The notes under the pieces were generated by a model that saw nothing but the letters and a program-made list of their open reading frames with translations, searched no databases and was not told the DNA's origin. 64,000 bases of DNA from Isohypsibius dastychi. Taxonomy: Eukaryota > Tardigrada > Eutardigrada > Parachela > Isohypsibiidae. The DNA lies in the NCBI GenBank assembly GCA_034696485.1, contig JAQIWT010000004.1, positions 1 through 64,000 of the forward strand, given 5' to 3'. Made by a program: the position numbers and the translations under genes. Shown here piece after piece: positions 28,955 to 38,283 of the stretch (its first letter is position 1; every line of letters begins with the position of its first letter).

Positions 28955-29329
28955 ATGAGGACTCTGATTTGTCTACTTGTCACGCTGTTGGTCGTGAGTC
29001 CAACACGACCAGTTTCGGCCTCGCGATCACGAGACTCAAGCCTCTATTCTCAATATGTCTCCACCTGCGATGGGATTTGTTTGGGTGGTCAAGCCCTAGA
29101 CGAACGATTCAATTGCATTCACAAGTGTATCAGTCCGAGCTGCTTCCAGTCCATCTATGCGACAAAGCCACTAGAAGATGGTGAGGTAGACGAGTTTCGG
29201 AAGGGACGCTTCCTCTCGTGTATGACCCTTGAGAAAAGATCGAGTAGCGCTATTAAGAACTGGAAGGGAGAGAATAACGTATCTGACAAGGAGCGAGCAC
29301 TTAGAGACTCCGAATGGGAAGAGTTGTGA
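28955..29329 (+). CDS. Small secreted cysteine-rich protein, DUF4787-like
   Basis: 124 residues from the ATG at 28955 (AGAAA-ATG). A signal peptide covers about 1-24. The mature part has six Cys: CDGICLGG, NCIHKCISPSCFQSIYA and SFLSC-type endings. The order 'NCxxxCxSPxCFxxxY..xPLEDGEVD..R' matches the small conserved eukaryotic DUF4787 family, found in plants and animals and probably ER or secreted. No function is known. It ends only 39 bp from the stop of the convergent CCDC53-like gene and shares a promoter with GRP94. Confidence 0.75.
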   Translation: MRTLICLLVTLLVVSPTRPVSASRSRDSSLYSQYVSTCDGICLGGQALDERFNCIHKCISPSCFQSIYATKPLEDGEVDEFRKGRFLSCMTLEKRSSSAIKNWKGENNVSDKERALRDSEWEEL

Positions 29330-29368
29330 TGTGTGTTACATTACGTACATGTGCTCGTATGTATTGGT

Positions 29369-30430
29369 CTACCCTCTATCGCTGGGAGAGTCAATATTTT
29401 GAAATTTCTTCAAAAGTGCGAGGTGCAAGAATTCTCCATCGCTTCTGGCAGTGCTTGGTGACCTTAGTTGCTTTTTAGTGAACGGTGTTTTTGCACTCGT
29501 AGCAGTCGAGTTGGTCAAATCTCTGAGTCCAGATCTGGGTGTCTTCTTTTTCCCGCTTTCTGGTGTTACTTTTGATTGACGGAGACCATTTCGTGCTTCA
29601 CTGAGAGCATTCCTAGTACAAGATGGTCTCGTGGCGCAATTTTCATCCAGTACAACCTTCGAAGTTTGCTTTCTGAGGCTTCCCTTGATCTCCTCCAAAG
29701 CTGAAACAGTCACGGAAAACAGTTGTGGCTTTGGCGTTTGCATGACGGAAGGCGTTTGTCCCGGTTTTCGGAGGCTACCCCTTATCTCCTCCAAGGCAGC
29801 GACGGATACGGAGAATCCCCGAGCTGCTGGCGTCTGAATTTTATTCGACCCGACCTTCTTCGTGACGACATGGACCGAAGACTTGATTACCAGCGGTTCG
29901 TCAGGAAAGAGCAAAGTCGGATCCACTCCGTCCTTAATCATCTTTTGGCGAACAGCAGGGCGAGGCACACCAACCCCAAGCATCTTCCTGTACTTCTCCG
30001 TCTCTGCCAATGCTTCCGCATCTAGAAGCGGAGCGGGATTATTTATGACGTCTGGTAGTACCTGCGCTACTGGTTTGCCAGACGATTCAACTACAGTTTT
30101 TTGCTCTAACTGTTGTAATCGAACTTTGAGGCTGTTGATAGTCTGCACCAATTCATCTTTTTCCGGTACCGCGGAGGCGTTTCGGAACTCTTTCAAGAAT
30201 AGACTCAGCACATTGGCTATTATGAAGCCGAAGAACTGCCAAATCTGCTTCATTGGCGAAATGAAACGCTGAAATAGTTTCGCTCGCTTTGATTTCTTTT
30301 GCCTCCTACGCCGCTTGCGCCCTGCGGTCTCATTCGTCATTTCTGTCTTAACAACGGATGACTCAACAAGAATAGCGTCAACGTCTTCAGCATCCCTGTC
30401 TTCCAAAGAAGCAAAAGGATTTGCTTTCAT
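29369..30430 (-). CDS. CCDC53/WASHC3-like protein with repeated WH2-like motifs
   Basis: 353 residues from the ATG at 30430 (GGAA-ATG). After a basic N-terminus (GRKRRRRQKKSKR) come an amphipathic stretch (about 57-85) and a coiled coil (LVQTINSLKVRLQQLEQK). Then KYRKMLGVGVPRPAVRQKM followed by DGVDPTLL appears, very like the 'ML.VGVP..AV..KM...GxDP.LL' signature of WASH-complex subunit CCDC53, also seen in other actin regulators. The C-terminal half has two close copies of 'FSVxVxALEEIxGSLRK' and a third weaker one (NALSEARNGLR), which look like WH2-type actin-binding motifs. A role in Arp2/3-driven actin on endosomes is suggested, but true orthology is unproven. The start codon overlaps the stop of an upstream frame (ATGA). 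Confidence 0.55.
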   Translation of the reverse strand: MKANPFASLEDRDAEDVDAILVESSVVKTEMTNETAGRKRRRRQKKSKRAKLFQRFISPMKQIWQFFGFIIANVLSLFLKEFRNASAVPEKDELVQTINSLKVRLQQLEQKTVVESSGKPVAQVLPDVINNPAPLLDAEALAETEKYRKMLGVGVPRPAVRQKMIKDGVDPTLLFPDEPLVIKSSVHVVTKKVGSNKIQTPAARGFSVSVAALEEIRGSLRKPGQTPSVMQTPKPQLFSVTVSALEEIKGSLRKQTSKVVLDENCATRPSCTRNALSEARNGLRQSKVTPESGKKKTPRSGLRDLTNSTATSAKTPFTKKQLRSPSTARSDGEFLHLALLKKFQNIDSPSDRG

Positions 30431-30624
30431 TTCCTTACCTTTTTAACGGTCTCAAGCGCTGGTCTTGATCGCGACGGTATCGTACTGTACGTCACAGGAT
30501 CTATTTCGGGGAACGTTAACAAGAGACTTTTCTCTAATGCGTCAGGGTTATTAGTGAGCAATAATAAGTGGAAATGCGGGCGGAATACTTCTTGTAAAAA
30601 TGTTATGTCATATCTTCCATCCAT
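30427..30624 (-). CDS. Upstream frame of 65 codons overlapping the CCDC53-like start
   Basis: ATG at 30624, TGA at 30429-30427, overlapping the next ATG as ATGA. The composition is protein-like (ITFLQEVFRPHFHLLLLT, EIDPVTYSTIP) but no family is recognised. It may be a regulatory upstream ORF, a second product of a bicistronic message, or an exon of the same gene. A GTAAGG donor-like site sits at its end, but I found no acceptor that joins it in frame. Confidence 0.3.
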   Translation of the reverse strand: MDGRYDITFLQEVFRPHFHLLLLTNNPDALEKSLLLTFPEIDPVTYSTIPSRSRPALETVKKVRK

Positions 30625-31162
30625 CACTCGCCCACCCAAGAGACAACAGATTTGGTTTCCTGCTGCGGTTGGTTTACGTTCTTCACGACCACGATCTTTG
30701 TAGACAATTGTGATGATTTGTGAAAGGACCGAGTTTATTTTACATATAATTATTCACAGGGAAAATTGAACTGATTTGTCTTCCCGGCGCTTATTATAAA
30801 GAGAAGATTGAGGTATTGGCGTACGCGAACGTGATCGAAGCGTCGTCGTTGTACCAGCTAGTGAGCAAACCCTGGAGGGAGTTGGCAAGAGCGTTTTAAC
30901 ATAGGGCGACCTTCCTTCTCTCGCACGTATACACATGATGTCTATTTGCTCCGTAACCCCAAAGCCTTTTCCTGATGCTCTTGCGTGAAGGAGCTCATAC
31001 AAACCTAGCGTTAGAATATATGCTTCCATCTGTCTTGTTAGCAACGTGGATCTTTGGAATCAAGAACGAGCTTTTGCGAATTGCTGAATACCTTGATTAT
31101 TGCTCGAAAGTGAACGCGTTGGGCCTATCTGGTGTTCGTGGTGACAGTTCCAAGGTGTGAAC
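30625..31162. other. Divergent promoter region upstream of AMP deaminase
   Basis: About 540 bp with short frames only. No feature recognised. Confidence 0.4.
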
Positions 31163-33478
31163 ATGCGTACCCTCCGGTCGATCTCGGAGGATCGAGACGA
31201 CAGCCAGGAGGCTGTCAAGGACAGGATCCATCAGAGTGAGGAGGAAAAGAAGCTTCTGAACCAACACCTGGTTCTCAGCCGCGATCAATCAAAATCATCA
31301 AACTTGCTATCATCAGCCGGGTTTAATGCTAAAGAAGTTTCAGATACATTTAGCAGGGTTTCAAGTTCTGAAGAAGATGAGGTAATTGCAGCTTTGGCTG
31401 CAGAAAACAGCCGAGCTTCTCCTTCGCGGCCAGGCTATGGAGGAATGACCCTCCGAAATTTAGAACGAGTGCCACTAAGCAGAATCGGGTCATCTCTCAG
31501 TATTCGATCCAGTGCAAAACCGTCCTTTCAACGAGTCGTTCTTACCGAGTGTGCAGAGGATTTTGGGAACGAGGAGTCCAGAGAGACAAATGAAGTCTGT
31601 CAACAGATCATCAGGTGTCGAGCTCTCAGAGAAAAATATCATCACAACGTACACGCCTCCCCATATTGGGGTCCATTCGACCCTGAGGAATACAGGAAAG
31701 CCCAAGAAGAAGCAGAAGCGAGTTATCGTCAATATTGGGGACCTTCGTTTAGAGGAAGTGCATTGGCCATATTTGAAGCTTCGTTTCCAGATGCACCGTC
31801 CAAGATTGTGAAGCCCGTTATGACGCAGTCAGAAGAGGAAATGAATAAGTATTACTTTGAATGTCATGCGGGGGTATACAGAGTTTACCATAGAGTTAGC
31901 GGATTGCTTGATCAGATGCTCCCCTCTGCTATCGAATTTGTTCGAGACATGGATGAGGTTAATAAGTTTTACAACTCTCCCGCTGCTAAGACAGTCTGCT
32001 TCAAGCGACTGGAGTTACTTGATGCACGATTTAATCTTCATCGTATTATGAACAGTCGCAGAGAAGGACAGGAACAGAAAAAGGTATCTCATCGGGATTT
32101 TTACAACGTTAGGAAAGTTGATGGTCACATTCATCACTCGGCGATCATGACCCAGAAGCATCTCCTGAGATTCATCAAGCAGAAAATTAAGCGATGCGCC
32201 GATGAGATAGTTATTGAAAGAAATGGACGTTTCTTGACGCTTCGTGAAGTGTTTGATTCGCTGGGTCTAACTGCATATGACTTGTCCATCGACCACCTTG
32301 ACATGCATGCAGACAACACGTTCCACAGATTCGATCGTTTCAATCTAAAATATAATCCAGTCGGAGAGACCCGGCTTCGCGAGGTGTTCCTCAAAACGTC
32401 CAACCTGATCTCCGGTAGATATCTGGCCGAGATTACTCAGCAGGTCTTCAAAGATTATGAGGAGAACAAGTACGTCCATGCTGAGCCGAGATTATCAATA
32501 TATGGTCGAGCACGAGGAGAGTGGGCGGACTTGGGCAAGTGGTACTGTGTCAACCGTCTCGCAAGTTCAAACGTGCGTTGGATGATCCAAATACCTCGTC
32601 TGTACTCAGCTTACAAAAGCGCTGGCATCATCAAAAGCTTCCAGGACCTGCTCGATAACGTTTTCCTCCCACTTTTCGAGGCAACCAGAAATCCTCAGAG
32701 CCACCCAGATATTGACGCATTCTTGAACGTTGTCGTGGGATTCGACTGCGTTGATGACGAGAGCAAGGTCGACGAGCCACATAGGAATGGTTCTTGGCCA
32801 GAGCCAAAGAACTGGACTGAACCTGGTGACCCTCCATACTCGTACTGGATCTACTACATCTACGCGAATTTGAGGGAGCTGAATACCTGGAGAGCAGCTA
32901 TCGGAAAGACAACTTTTTCGATGAGGCCTCATGCAGGTGAAGCAGGGGATCTATCGCATCTCTCGGCAACGTACTTGTGCGCCGAGAGTATTAATCATGG
33001 GATCATGCTGCGGAAGTCACTCCCTTTGCAATACTTGTACTACTTAGACCAAATCGGACTCGCGGTCAGCCCTTTGTCCAACAACAGTCTTTTTGTAGAG
33101 TATGACGCCAATCCCTTCCCGGTGTTTTTTGCTCGTGGTCTCAACGTTGCCTTGTCGACGGATGATCCTCTACTTCTTCATATGACCAAGGATCCTTTGG
33201 TGGAAGAATACTCGGTCGCCTCTCAGGTGTGGAAGTTATCTAGCACGGATATGTGTGAAATTGCTCGAAATTCCGTTCTGCAGTCTGGTCTGGAGCATCC
33301 GTTCAAATCCCATTATGTTGGTGACCTCTACTTTGTCCCCGGAGTAGATGGGAACGACATCGAAACAACTAATGTCCCAGATGTACGAGTGCAGTATCGT
33401 CATGAGACATTGCAAGCCGAGATCGCTTTTGTTGAGGAAATGGCAGCGGTTACATTCGACTCGCACAAACGTGTTTGA
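31163..33478 (+). CDS. AMPD: AMP deaminase
   Basis: 771 residues from the ATG at 31163. Converts AMP to IMP in the purine nucleotide cycle. The N-terminal 150 residues are a Ser-rich, poorly conserved regulatory part. The catalytic barrel begins with KVDGHIHHSAIMTQKHLLRF (first zinc HxH), continues with LDMHADNTFHRFDRFNLKYN, and later shows GEAGDLSHL, the His of AESINHGI, and ALSTDDPLLLHMTKDPLVEE with the zinc Asp pair. The Tyr/Trp-rich C-terminal part (SVASQVWKLSSTDMCEIARN) matches eukaryotic AMPDs. No intron is needed. All metal ligands that can be judged by eye are present. Confidence 0.96.
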   Translation: MRTLRSISEDRDDSQEAVKDRIHQSEEEKKLLNQHLVLSRDQSKSSNLLSSAGFNAKEVSDTFSRVSSSEEDEVIAALAAENSRASPSRPGYGGMTLRNLERVPLSRIGSSLSIRSSAKPSFQRVVLTECAEDFGNEESRETNEVCQQIIRCRALREKYHHNVHASPYWGPFDPEEYRKAQEEAEASYRQYWGPSFRGSALAIFEASFPDAPSKIVKPVMTQSEEEMNKYYFECHAGVYRVYHRVSGLLDQMLPSAIEFVRDMDEVNKFYNSPAAKTVCFKRLELLDARFNLHRIMNSRREGQEQKKVSHRDFYNVRKVDGHIHHSAIMTQKHLLRFIKQKIKRCADEIVIERNGRFLTLREVFDSLGLTAYDLSIDHLDMHADNTFHRFDRFNLKYNPVGETRLREVFLKTSNLISGRYLAEITQQVFKDYEENKYVHAEPRLSIYGRARGEWADLGKWYCVNRLASSNVRWMIQIPRLYSAYKSAGIIKSFQDLLDNVFLPLFEATRNPQSHPDIDAFLNVVVGFDCVDDESKVDEPHRNGSWPEPKNWTEPGDPPYSYWIYYIYANLRELNTWRAAIGKTTFSMRPHAGEAGDLSHLSATYLCAESINHGIMLRKSLPLQYLYYLDQIGLAVSPLSNNSLFVEYDANPFPVFFARGLNVALSTDDPLLLHMTKDPLVEEYSVASQVWKLSSTDMCEIARNSVLQSGLEHPFKSHYVGDLYFVPGVDGNDIETTNVPDVRVQYRHETLQAEIAFVEEMAAVTFDSHKRV

Positions 33479-33564
33479 GGATCGATAAGCAATGAGATTG
33501 AGATTTTACACTTAAAGACATTTCTTGAATATGAATATTACACATATAACCCCGTATTCGGCAA

Positions 33565-35000
33565 TCATTTTGGCGGAGTGTCTTGAAACCTCACGAGAAC
33601 CGGAGCGACCGCACAGGACTCATAAACATGCACAAGCTCGTTTGATGCGAGAATAGCATCAGTATCAATGCCAAACATCGACAGATCATCATCGCGATCC
33701 TCATTTGATCCCGCTTGCTCTTTTTCAATTGAGGCGTGTCGCTCGCCGATGTCAACCCTGAACAACACATTTACCCGACTATTTTCATCTCGTCTGCCTT
33801 TCAATGTGAAAGCCCGATCTAGGCCAGGGAATGGAAATCCCTTGCAAATTGCATATGCGGCTCGGTCCGAGCAAAGGAGGCCCATGCGTACTTGACTAGT
33901 CGATCTGCACCGAAATATCTCATGCGCTTCAAGGCTTGCGGATGCTCAACTAGGAATGTTAGCTTGTCTGCAGTTTCGAAGCATTTAAGCCCGGAAGGCC
34001 AAGATGGTGATGTCTCAAATGCCACTATTGACATCTCGAGAAGATCTTTCACAGCCCTAGAAACTTTTTCCGAAGGCTTGTAATTGAGAGGAACCACCGC
34101 GTTGATCCTCTTGTCTGCGGCGGCTTTAAGCTTTTTAGCCTCTCGTGCATCGACATTCACTGCTTCGGATGCGTCCAGAAGACCCTCCAAAGCGCTAAGA
34201 ATTTTGGTATGATTCAGCAATCTTATGTTGGGGACTCGAGTGGTGTCAAGAGAATGTGCTCGAGCCGCCATTTTGAGTATTTGAGCTGGCGCTAGAAGAG
34301 AAAGCGTTTTCTTCGTTGTCTCATCAAGAATATCTTCCTCCTCGAACTCCCTGTCGGAATCTGAATCATTCGAGTCGGACGAGGATGTTGCACCGTCAGA
34401 GACTTGCGGATACTTCAAAGCCATCACAACATTCTTAGCCACATCACGTACAATACCACCTCCATGTGCTTGCATAACCCGAGTCACAGCATCTTCCGTT
34501 TCCATTTCCAATGCATCAAGGTTATTTTCCTCGAAGAACGCCCTGATAACGCGTTCCGCAGAGAAATCTGCAGTTTCAAATGCTTCCCGGATCGCCTTTT
34601 TGGCGGCCTTCACATCTTCAGCCAACTCGAGTGCAACAGCATCCGCCGCAAATCCACTGAGCGTCGGGTATTTCCACTTAATCTCGTCTCTTGCCCAGAT
34701 CTCACTCTCTACAAATTCAAGTATCGTCCTGAATCTTCGCTTAGAGCCCACCTTGCCATTGGTCTCTACGTTTCCGAGACCATTTTTCTCCTTTTGTTCA
34801 TCGAAAGTCTCGGCGGGACCATCTCCAGCTTGAGTCGGCGCGACTTCCGTAGCCTCAATAGTCTTTCCGGGTACAAGCTGTTCGTCTGCCTCGGTTGATT
34901 CGAAAACCTGAGTTGGAGGGACCTCTGACACAGTTTCATCTTCGCTCCTCACTCGCTTGGGCGAATCGGTCCATTCTTCCTCATTATCTTCTGAAGACAT
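33565..35000 (-). CDS. Acidic protein of unknown function, probably two exons
   Basis: Exon 1 starts at the ATG at 35000. The unspliced frame ends at a TAG at 33819-33821 (393 residues). A second open frame continues the strand to 33565 in another phase. A 56-nt intron at 33841-33896 (donor GTCAAG, acceptor TTTGCAAG) would join them into 459 residues. The donor is not canonical, so the unspliced form remains possible. The first 100 residues are acidic and Thr/Pro-rich. Residues about 95-200 are helical (RRFRTILEFVESEIWARDEI) and a Ser/Asp-rich acidic tract follows (SSSDSNDSDSDREFEEED), typical of nuclear proteins. The central and C-terminal parts give no family. Nuclear, perhaps chromatin-related; this is a guess from composition. 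Confidence 0.6.
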
Positions 35001-35402
35001 TTTCGTTTAAACGTCGACTCACGAAATCACTATTCTATTACAGCGCCAGCACCTTCTCTAGACCCTCGTTTCTTTGATCGTCATCGACATATGGACCTAC
35101 AGACTCATATGTGTGGTTGTTTGTGAATTGAGAGAGTCAAGTTTCACGAATTGGATTTTTGAAATTTGAATTTATCGTAAGCCGTATCTTTCTGATCGTA
35201 AAGATAGCACGAAATGCAGGAAAAGAAAATGCAGGAGAACTTGAATATCTTGTGTTTGTGAAGATCCGGCCATTCCGCTCTTTTGTAAAAACTTGGAAAG
35301 CAACCTTCTCAGGTTATGGTTTAAAAAGTCACTGTTCCACTAATCTGCTCGATACGTTCGATCACATCGTTGTTGCTCAAATCAACTCTGGGCGGCCCGA
35401 AA
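35001..35402. other. Divergent promoter region, acidic protein / aldo-keto reductase
   Basis: 402 bp with no supported gene or repeat. Confidence 0.4.
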
Positions 35403-36467
35403 ATGACGTGGAGGATCATCCTTGGAGGTCTTGCATTTGCGACCGCAATAAAGGCAGTCTTTGCTGACCTCGATAGACAAGTATGTGCTGATCAGGAAGT
35501 TATTGTGCTCTCAAATGGCGTCGAGATGCCAAAGGTCGGCTTTGGCCTTGCGGGCATGAAGGGCGAGGAGACACGGTTGTCAATTAGGGAGCACCTCAAG
35601 CGTGGGTTTCGATTAATGGACGGAGCCGAAAGCACTGAATGGTATGATGATGAAACCGCCGGAGATGAACTCGGTAAGCTGAAATCATACACTAGAGAAG
35701 ATATCTTCATAGTGACCAAGATTCACCCCACGAGGCTTACTTATGAGGACGCCTACCAGTCTGTAACGGAAATGCTTGTCAGATGGAACAATACTTCCTA
35801 CCTTGACCTCGTTCTCCTACACTATCCTGAATGCGGTGATTGGATACCAAACTGCAAGGACAAGAAAGGGGGAGATTGGAAGGGAGCCTACAAAGCCATG
35901 CAGGAGCATTACCAAGCTGGACGCATCAGGTCGTTGGGAGTGTCGAATTTTGAAATCGACCAGCTTAATGAATTGGTGGAGTTTGCGGAGGAAGGGCCAC
36001 ACGTCATTCAGAATTGGCTGGATCCTTATCATCAGGCACGTGACTTGGTGGATTGGGCGAGAGAGCATGATATAGCGTTTACATCGTACTCATCATTTGG
36101 CATGCAATGGCAATTCAACTGGGTCAAGAAGAACCTTGTCTTCGAGAGCCACGTCTTGAGCAGAATAGCCGAGGAAGTTGATGCCCCTATTACTAGCGTA
36201 GTACTTGCTTGGTTACTCAAGAGGGACATCGCTGTCATTCCTAGAAGTGTAGACCCTGATCACATTGCTGAGAACGCAAAGTTTCTGCAGCCAGGATACG
36301 CTAATGGTTTGCTAAATGATGATCACATGGCACAAATAGATGAACTAGATGGGGTATTTGACGCAGACTCAAGAGAAGCCTGTGATGCCGTGGCTGAGGA
36401 GGATAGGTGCGGTAACGACTTTGCGGATGGGTGGTGCAATGCTGCCTGTAGAGGGCTGGATTGGTAG
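35403..36467 (+). CDS. Secreted or ER aldo-keto reductase
   Basis: 354 residues from the ATG at 35403 (CGAAA-ATG). A hydrophobic signal peptide covers about 1-21 (RIILGGLAFATAIKAVF), unusual for this family, which is normally cytosolic. The AKR barrel follows: NGVEMPKVGFGLA, the tetrad Asp73 (RLMDGAE), Tyr81 (EWYDDE), Lys106 (IVTKIHP) and His140 (LLHYPE), then SLGVSNF and the NADPH loop AVIPRSVDPDHIAENA. The tail (about 310-354) has four Cys in a tight pattern (CDAVAEEDRCGNDFADGWC), which may be disulfide-bonded. Two N-x-S/T sites occur. It reduces carbonyls with NADPH; the substrate is unknown, and how NADPH would be supplied in the ER lumen is an open point. Confidence 0.88.
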   Translation: MTWRIILGGLAFATAIKAVFADLDRQVCADQEVIVLSNGVEMPKVGFGLAGMKGEETRLSIREHLKRGFRLMDGAESTEWYDDETAGDELGKLKSYTREDIFIVTKIHPTRLTYEDAYQSVTEMLVRWNNTSYLDLVLLHYPECGDWIPNCKDKKGGDWKGAYKAMQEHYQAGRIRSLGVSNFEIDQLNELVEFAEEGPHVIQNWLDPYHQARDLVDWAREHDIAFTSYSSFGMQWQFNWVKKNLVFESHVLSRIAEEVDAPITSVVLAWLLKRDIAVIPRSVDPDHIAENAKFLQPGYANGLLNDDHMAQIDELDGVFDADSREACDAVAEEDRCGNDFADGWCNAACRGLDW

Positions 36468-36539
36468 ATAGCGACTGTCAGATTCAAACTTTACATATAC
36501 ATCTATCATATACCTTACGAGTGTGTGGGTTAACCATCT

Positions 36540-37451
36540 TTACAGCCAGAATTCATTGACTGCAAATGGATCGTTTTCGGCGTCTCCGCCTTCAGATCCT
36601 GCTTCCTGCTCGTCGTCATCAAATTCTTGATCGCCATCGTCATCTGAACTCGACACAGCGTCTTCCGAAACAGCCTTCAGAGGAGGAAGCACCTTAGGGG
36701 GTCGTACGGACTGCTTCCATGCCTCAGAGCTTTTAGAAATCGGAATCAGCATTTCAGGCTTCCTCAATTTGCGTTGACTCTTTGCCCATCCAGCTGGCGG
36801 TCTTCCACGCTTACCGCAGAGCGGCCCAATGACCGGGTTATTCGAGGAAATCAATCGCAATCCCTCGGCCTTGCTTTTGTAAAGCGCTCGGGCGTGGTCA
36901 AGTTGCAGAACGAAGCAGCAGTTCTTCTTTGAAGTCAGATCGGGTAACTTAATGATTCGGGCTGTCTGATAATGGAGCTTAATGATGGCAACCCTAGCGC
37001 CAATAGTGAGATCTTGATCCTGTGGAACGTATTGGGAGGCCTTTATTATCTTCTGCACCGCATCCTCTGCGTTGGCACAGTTTTTTATCCAAAACAACTC
37101 GTCACGACAAGCTTTAATCTCCGAGCCGTCTTTGTCTAGCTTAACAATACACTTACTTCCAGGTTTGTCAATGACGAGACCGGTTTCGCCCGTTGAGAGC
37201 AGCGCGACTATCTTACCCACGAATTCCGTTCCTAATGATGACTTCAAGGCCGGTTGGTCGGTCAAGAAGAAGTCGACCTCCGGTGCAGGAACTAATATCT
37301 TGGATAGGAGTTTCTCAAACGTCTTATCCACCAGCTGCTTCCGTGCAGTTAAGTCGTTCTTCACTAGTTCCAAATCTATTTTTTGCTTCTTCGCCTGGCG
37401 CAGAGTAAGCTCGCTCCACGGAATGGCGTGGATCATTCTTGCTCCGCTCAT
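36540..37451 (-). CDS. Unknown protein with acidic tail and GRPP motif
   Basis: 303 residues from the ATG at 37451 (CCAA-ATG). The frame is open further upstream to 37499, where the sequence GTGAGTAAG looks like a splice donor, so a 5' UTR intron is possible. The N-terminus is basic and helical (LTLRQAKKQKIDLELVKNDL). The middle has two beta-rich stretches (GKIVALLSTGETGLVIDK and LTIGARVAIIKLHYQTARI) that could be small barrels of the Tudor/KOW kind. KRGRPPAGWAKSQRK resembles an AT-hook, and the C-terminus is a Ser/Asp/Glu tract. Nuclear chromatin protein is the best guess; no family recognised. Confidence 0.6.
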   Translation of the reverse strand: MSGARMIHAIPWSELTLRQAKKQKIDLELVKNDLTARKQLVDKTFEKLLSKILVPAPEVDFFLTDQPALKSSLGTEFVGKIVALLSTGETGLVIDKPGSKCIVKLDKDGSEIKACRDELFWIKNCANAEDAVQKIIKASQYVPQDQDLTIGARVAIIKLHYQTARIIKLPDLTSKKNCCFVLQLDHARALYKSKAEGLRLISSNNPVIGPLCGKRGRPPAGWAKSQRKLRKPEMLIPISKSSEAWKQSVRPPKVLPPLKAVSEDAVSSSDDDGDQEFDDDEQEAGSEGGDAENDPFAVNEFWL

Positions 37452-37938
37452 TTGGTTCTTTTGTCCACTTCCACGTTCGTTCGTTTGGACCTTACTCACC
37501 CGCTGTGGTTTATGGCTCGGTCTCCGTCGTGCGTTCGAGCGTCATTTGAATTCTGTCTCTCGTGCAATAAAAGGAGTAACGGCAACAAAGTGACCGAGTG
37601 CTGACCTTGAGAGGATAAGTGCTTTGTTGTTGTGTTGTGTTTTGTTTTTTTTAAATTGCTAGAGACCGTTGCCTGCGCTGTCTGATGATTTGAAAAGACT
37701 CGTAACGTAAATATTCGTAGTTCGTGCCATGCCGCGGTTCCATTCCAAACCAAAATAAATAATGTTCATTATTCAAAACAATACTCAAAAGGACTGCATT
37801 ATTTGGAGTACTGGATTTCACCAAATCACATTCTTATCGGAACAAAGAATACTACACCACCGTACCTTGCGTGATCAGAACATCTTCGGTTGGAGGAAGC
37901 TGCTGGCTTGGATCACAGCAACATACGAGAGAGAGAGA
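37452..37938. other. Divergent promoter region
   Basis: 487 bp, including a T-rich segment at about 37620-37655 and a short GA repeat at 37926-37938 just before the next start. No gene supported. Confidence 0.4.
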
Positions 37939-38283
37939 ATGACGGGAGGAAGGCTAACTTGGTTTTTTGTTGGGGCTGCCACGGGCTCGCTGATGTATTA
38001 CGCCACGGACACGGTGATGCTCTCACAATCGGGCAAGGCTGAGAAGAGAGCAGGTGAGATCCGAGAAGAGCTTGTCGGGTTCGTCTCCGGACCGATCAAG
38101 GAAGTTTCCAAAAAGGTCAAGGAAGTTGTCCTAATGCCGCTGCAGAAAGAAGTTAAGGAAAAGTTCGACGGTGCTTCGGCCATCCTTGATACTGACGTTA
38201 AGGGTTCGTGGAACAAGGGGCTCAAAGATGCTTATGGCGCCATAACGACGTTAGTATCAGGAAAGGAAGTTGGAAGCAAGTAG
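37939..38283 (+). CDS. Small single-TM protein, possibly mitochondrial inner membrane
   Basis: 114 residues from the ATG at 37939. The frame is open upstream to an ATG at 37762, but that part is unlike the rest and lacks the usual start context. One hydrophobic segment near the N-terminus (LTWFFVGAATGSLMYYATDT) is followed by a lysine-rich helix (IKEVSKKVKEVVLMPL) and a C-terminal DVKGSWNKGLKDAYGAITTL. The layout, a short N-terminus, one TM and an amphipathic C-terminal helix with Trp, is like MICOS subunits Mic12/Mic13, but similarity is too weak to name it. Confidence 0.55.
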   Translation: MTGGRLTWFFVGAATGSLMYYATDTVMLSQSGKAEKRAGEIREELVGFVSGPIKEVSKKVKEVVLMPLQKEVKEKFDGASAILDTDVKGSWNKGLKDAYGAITTLVSGKEVGSK

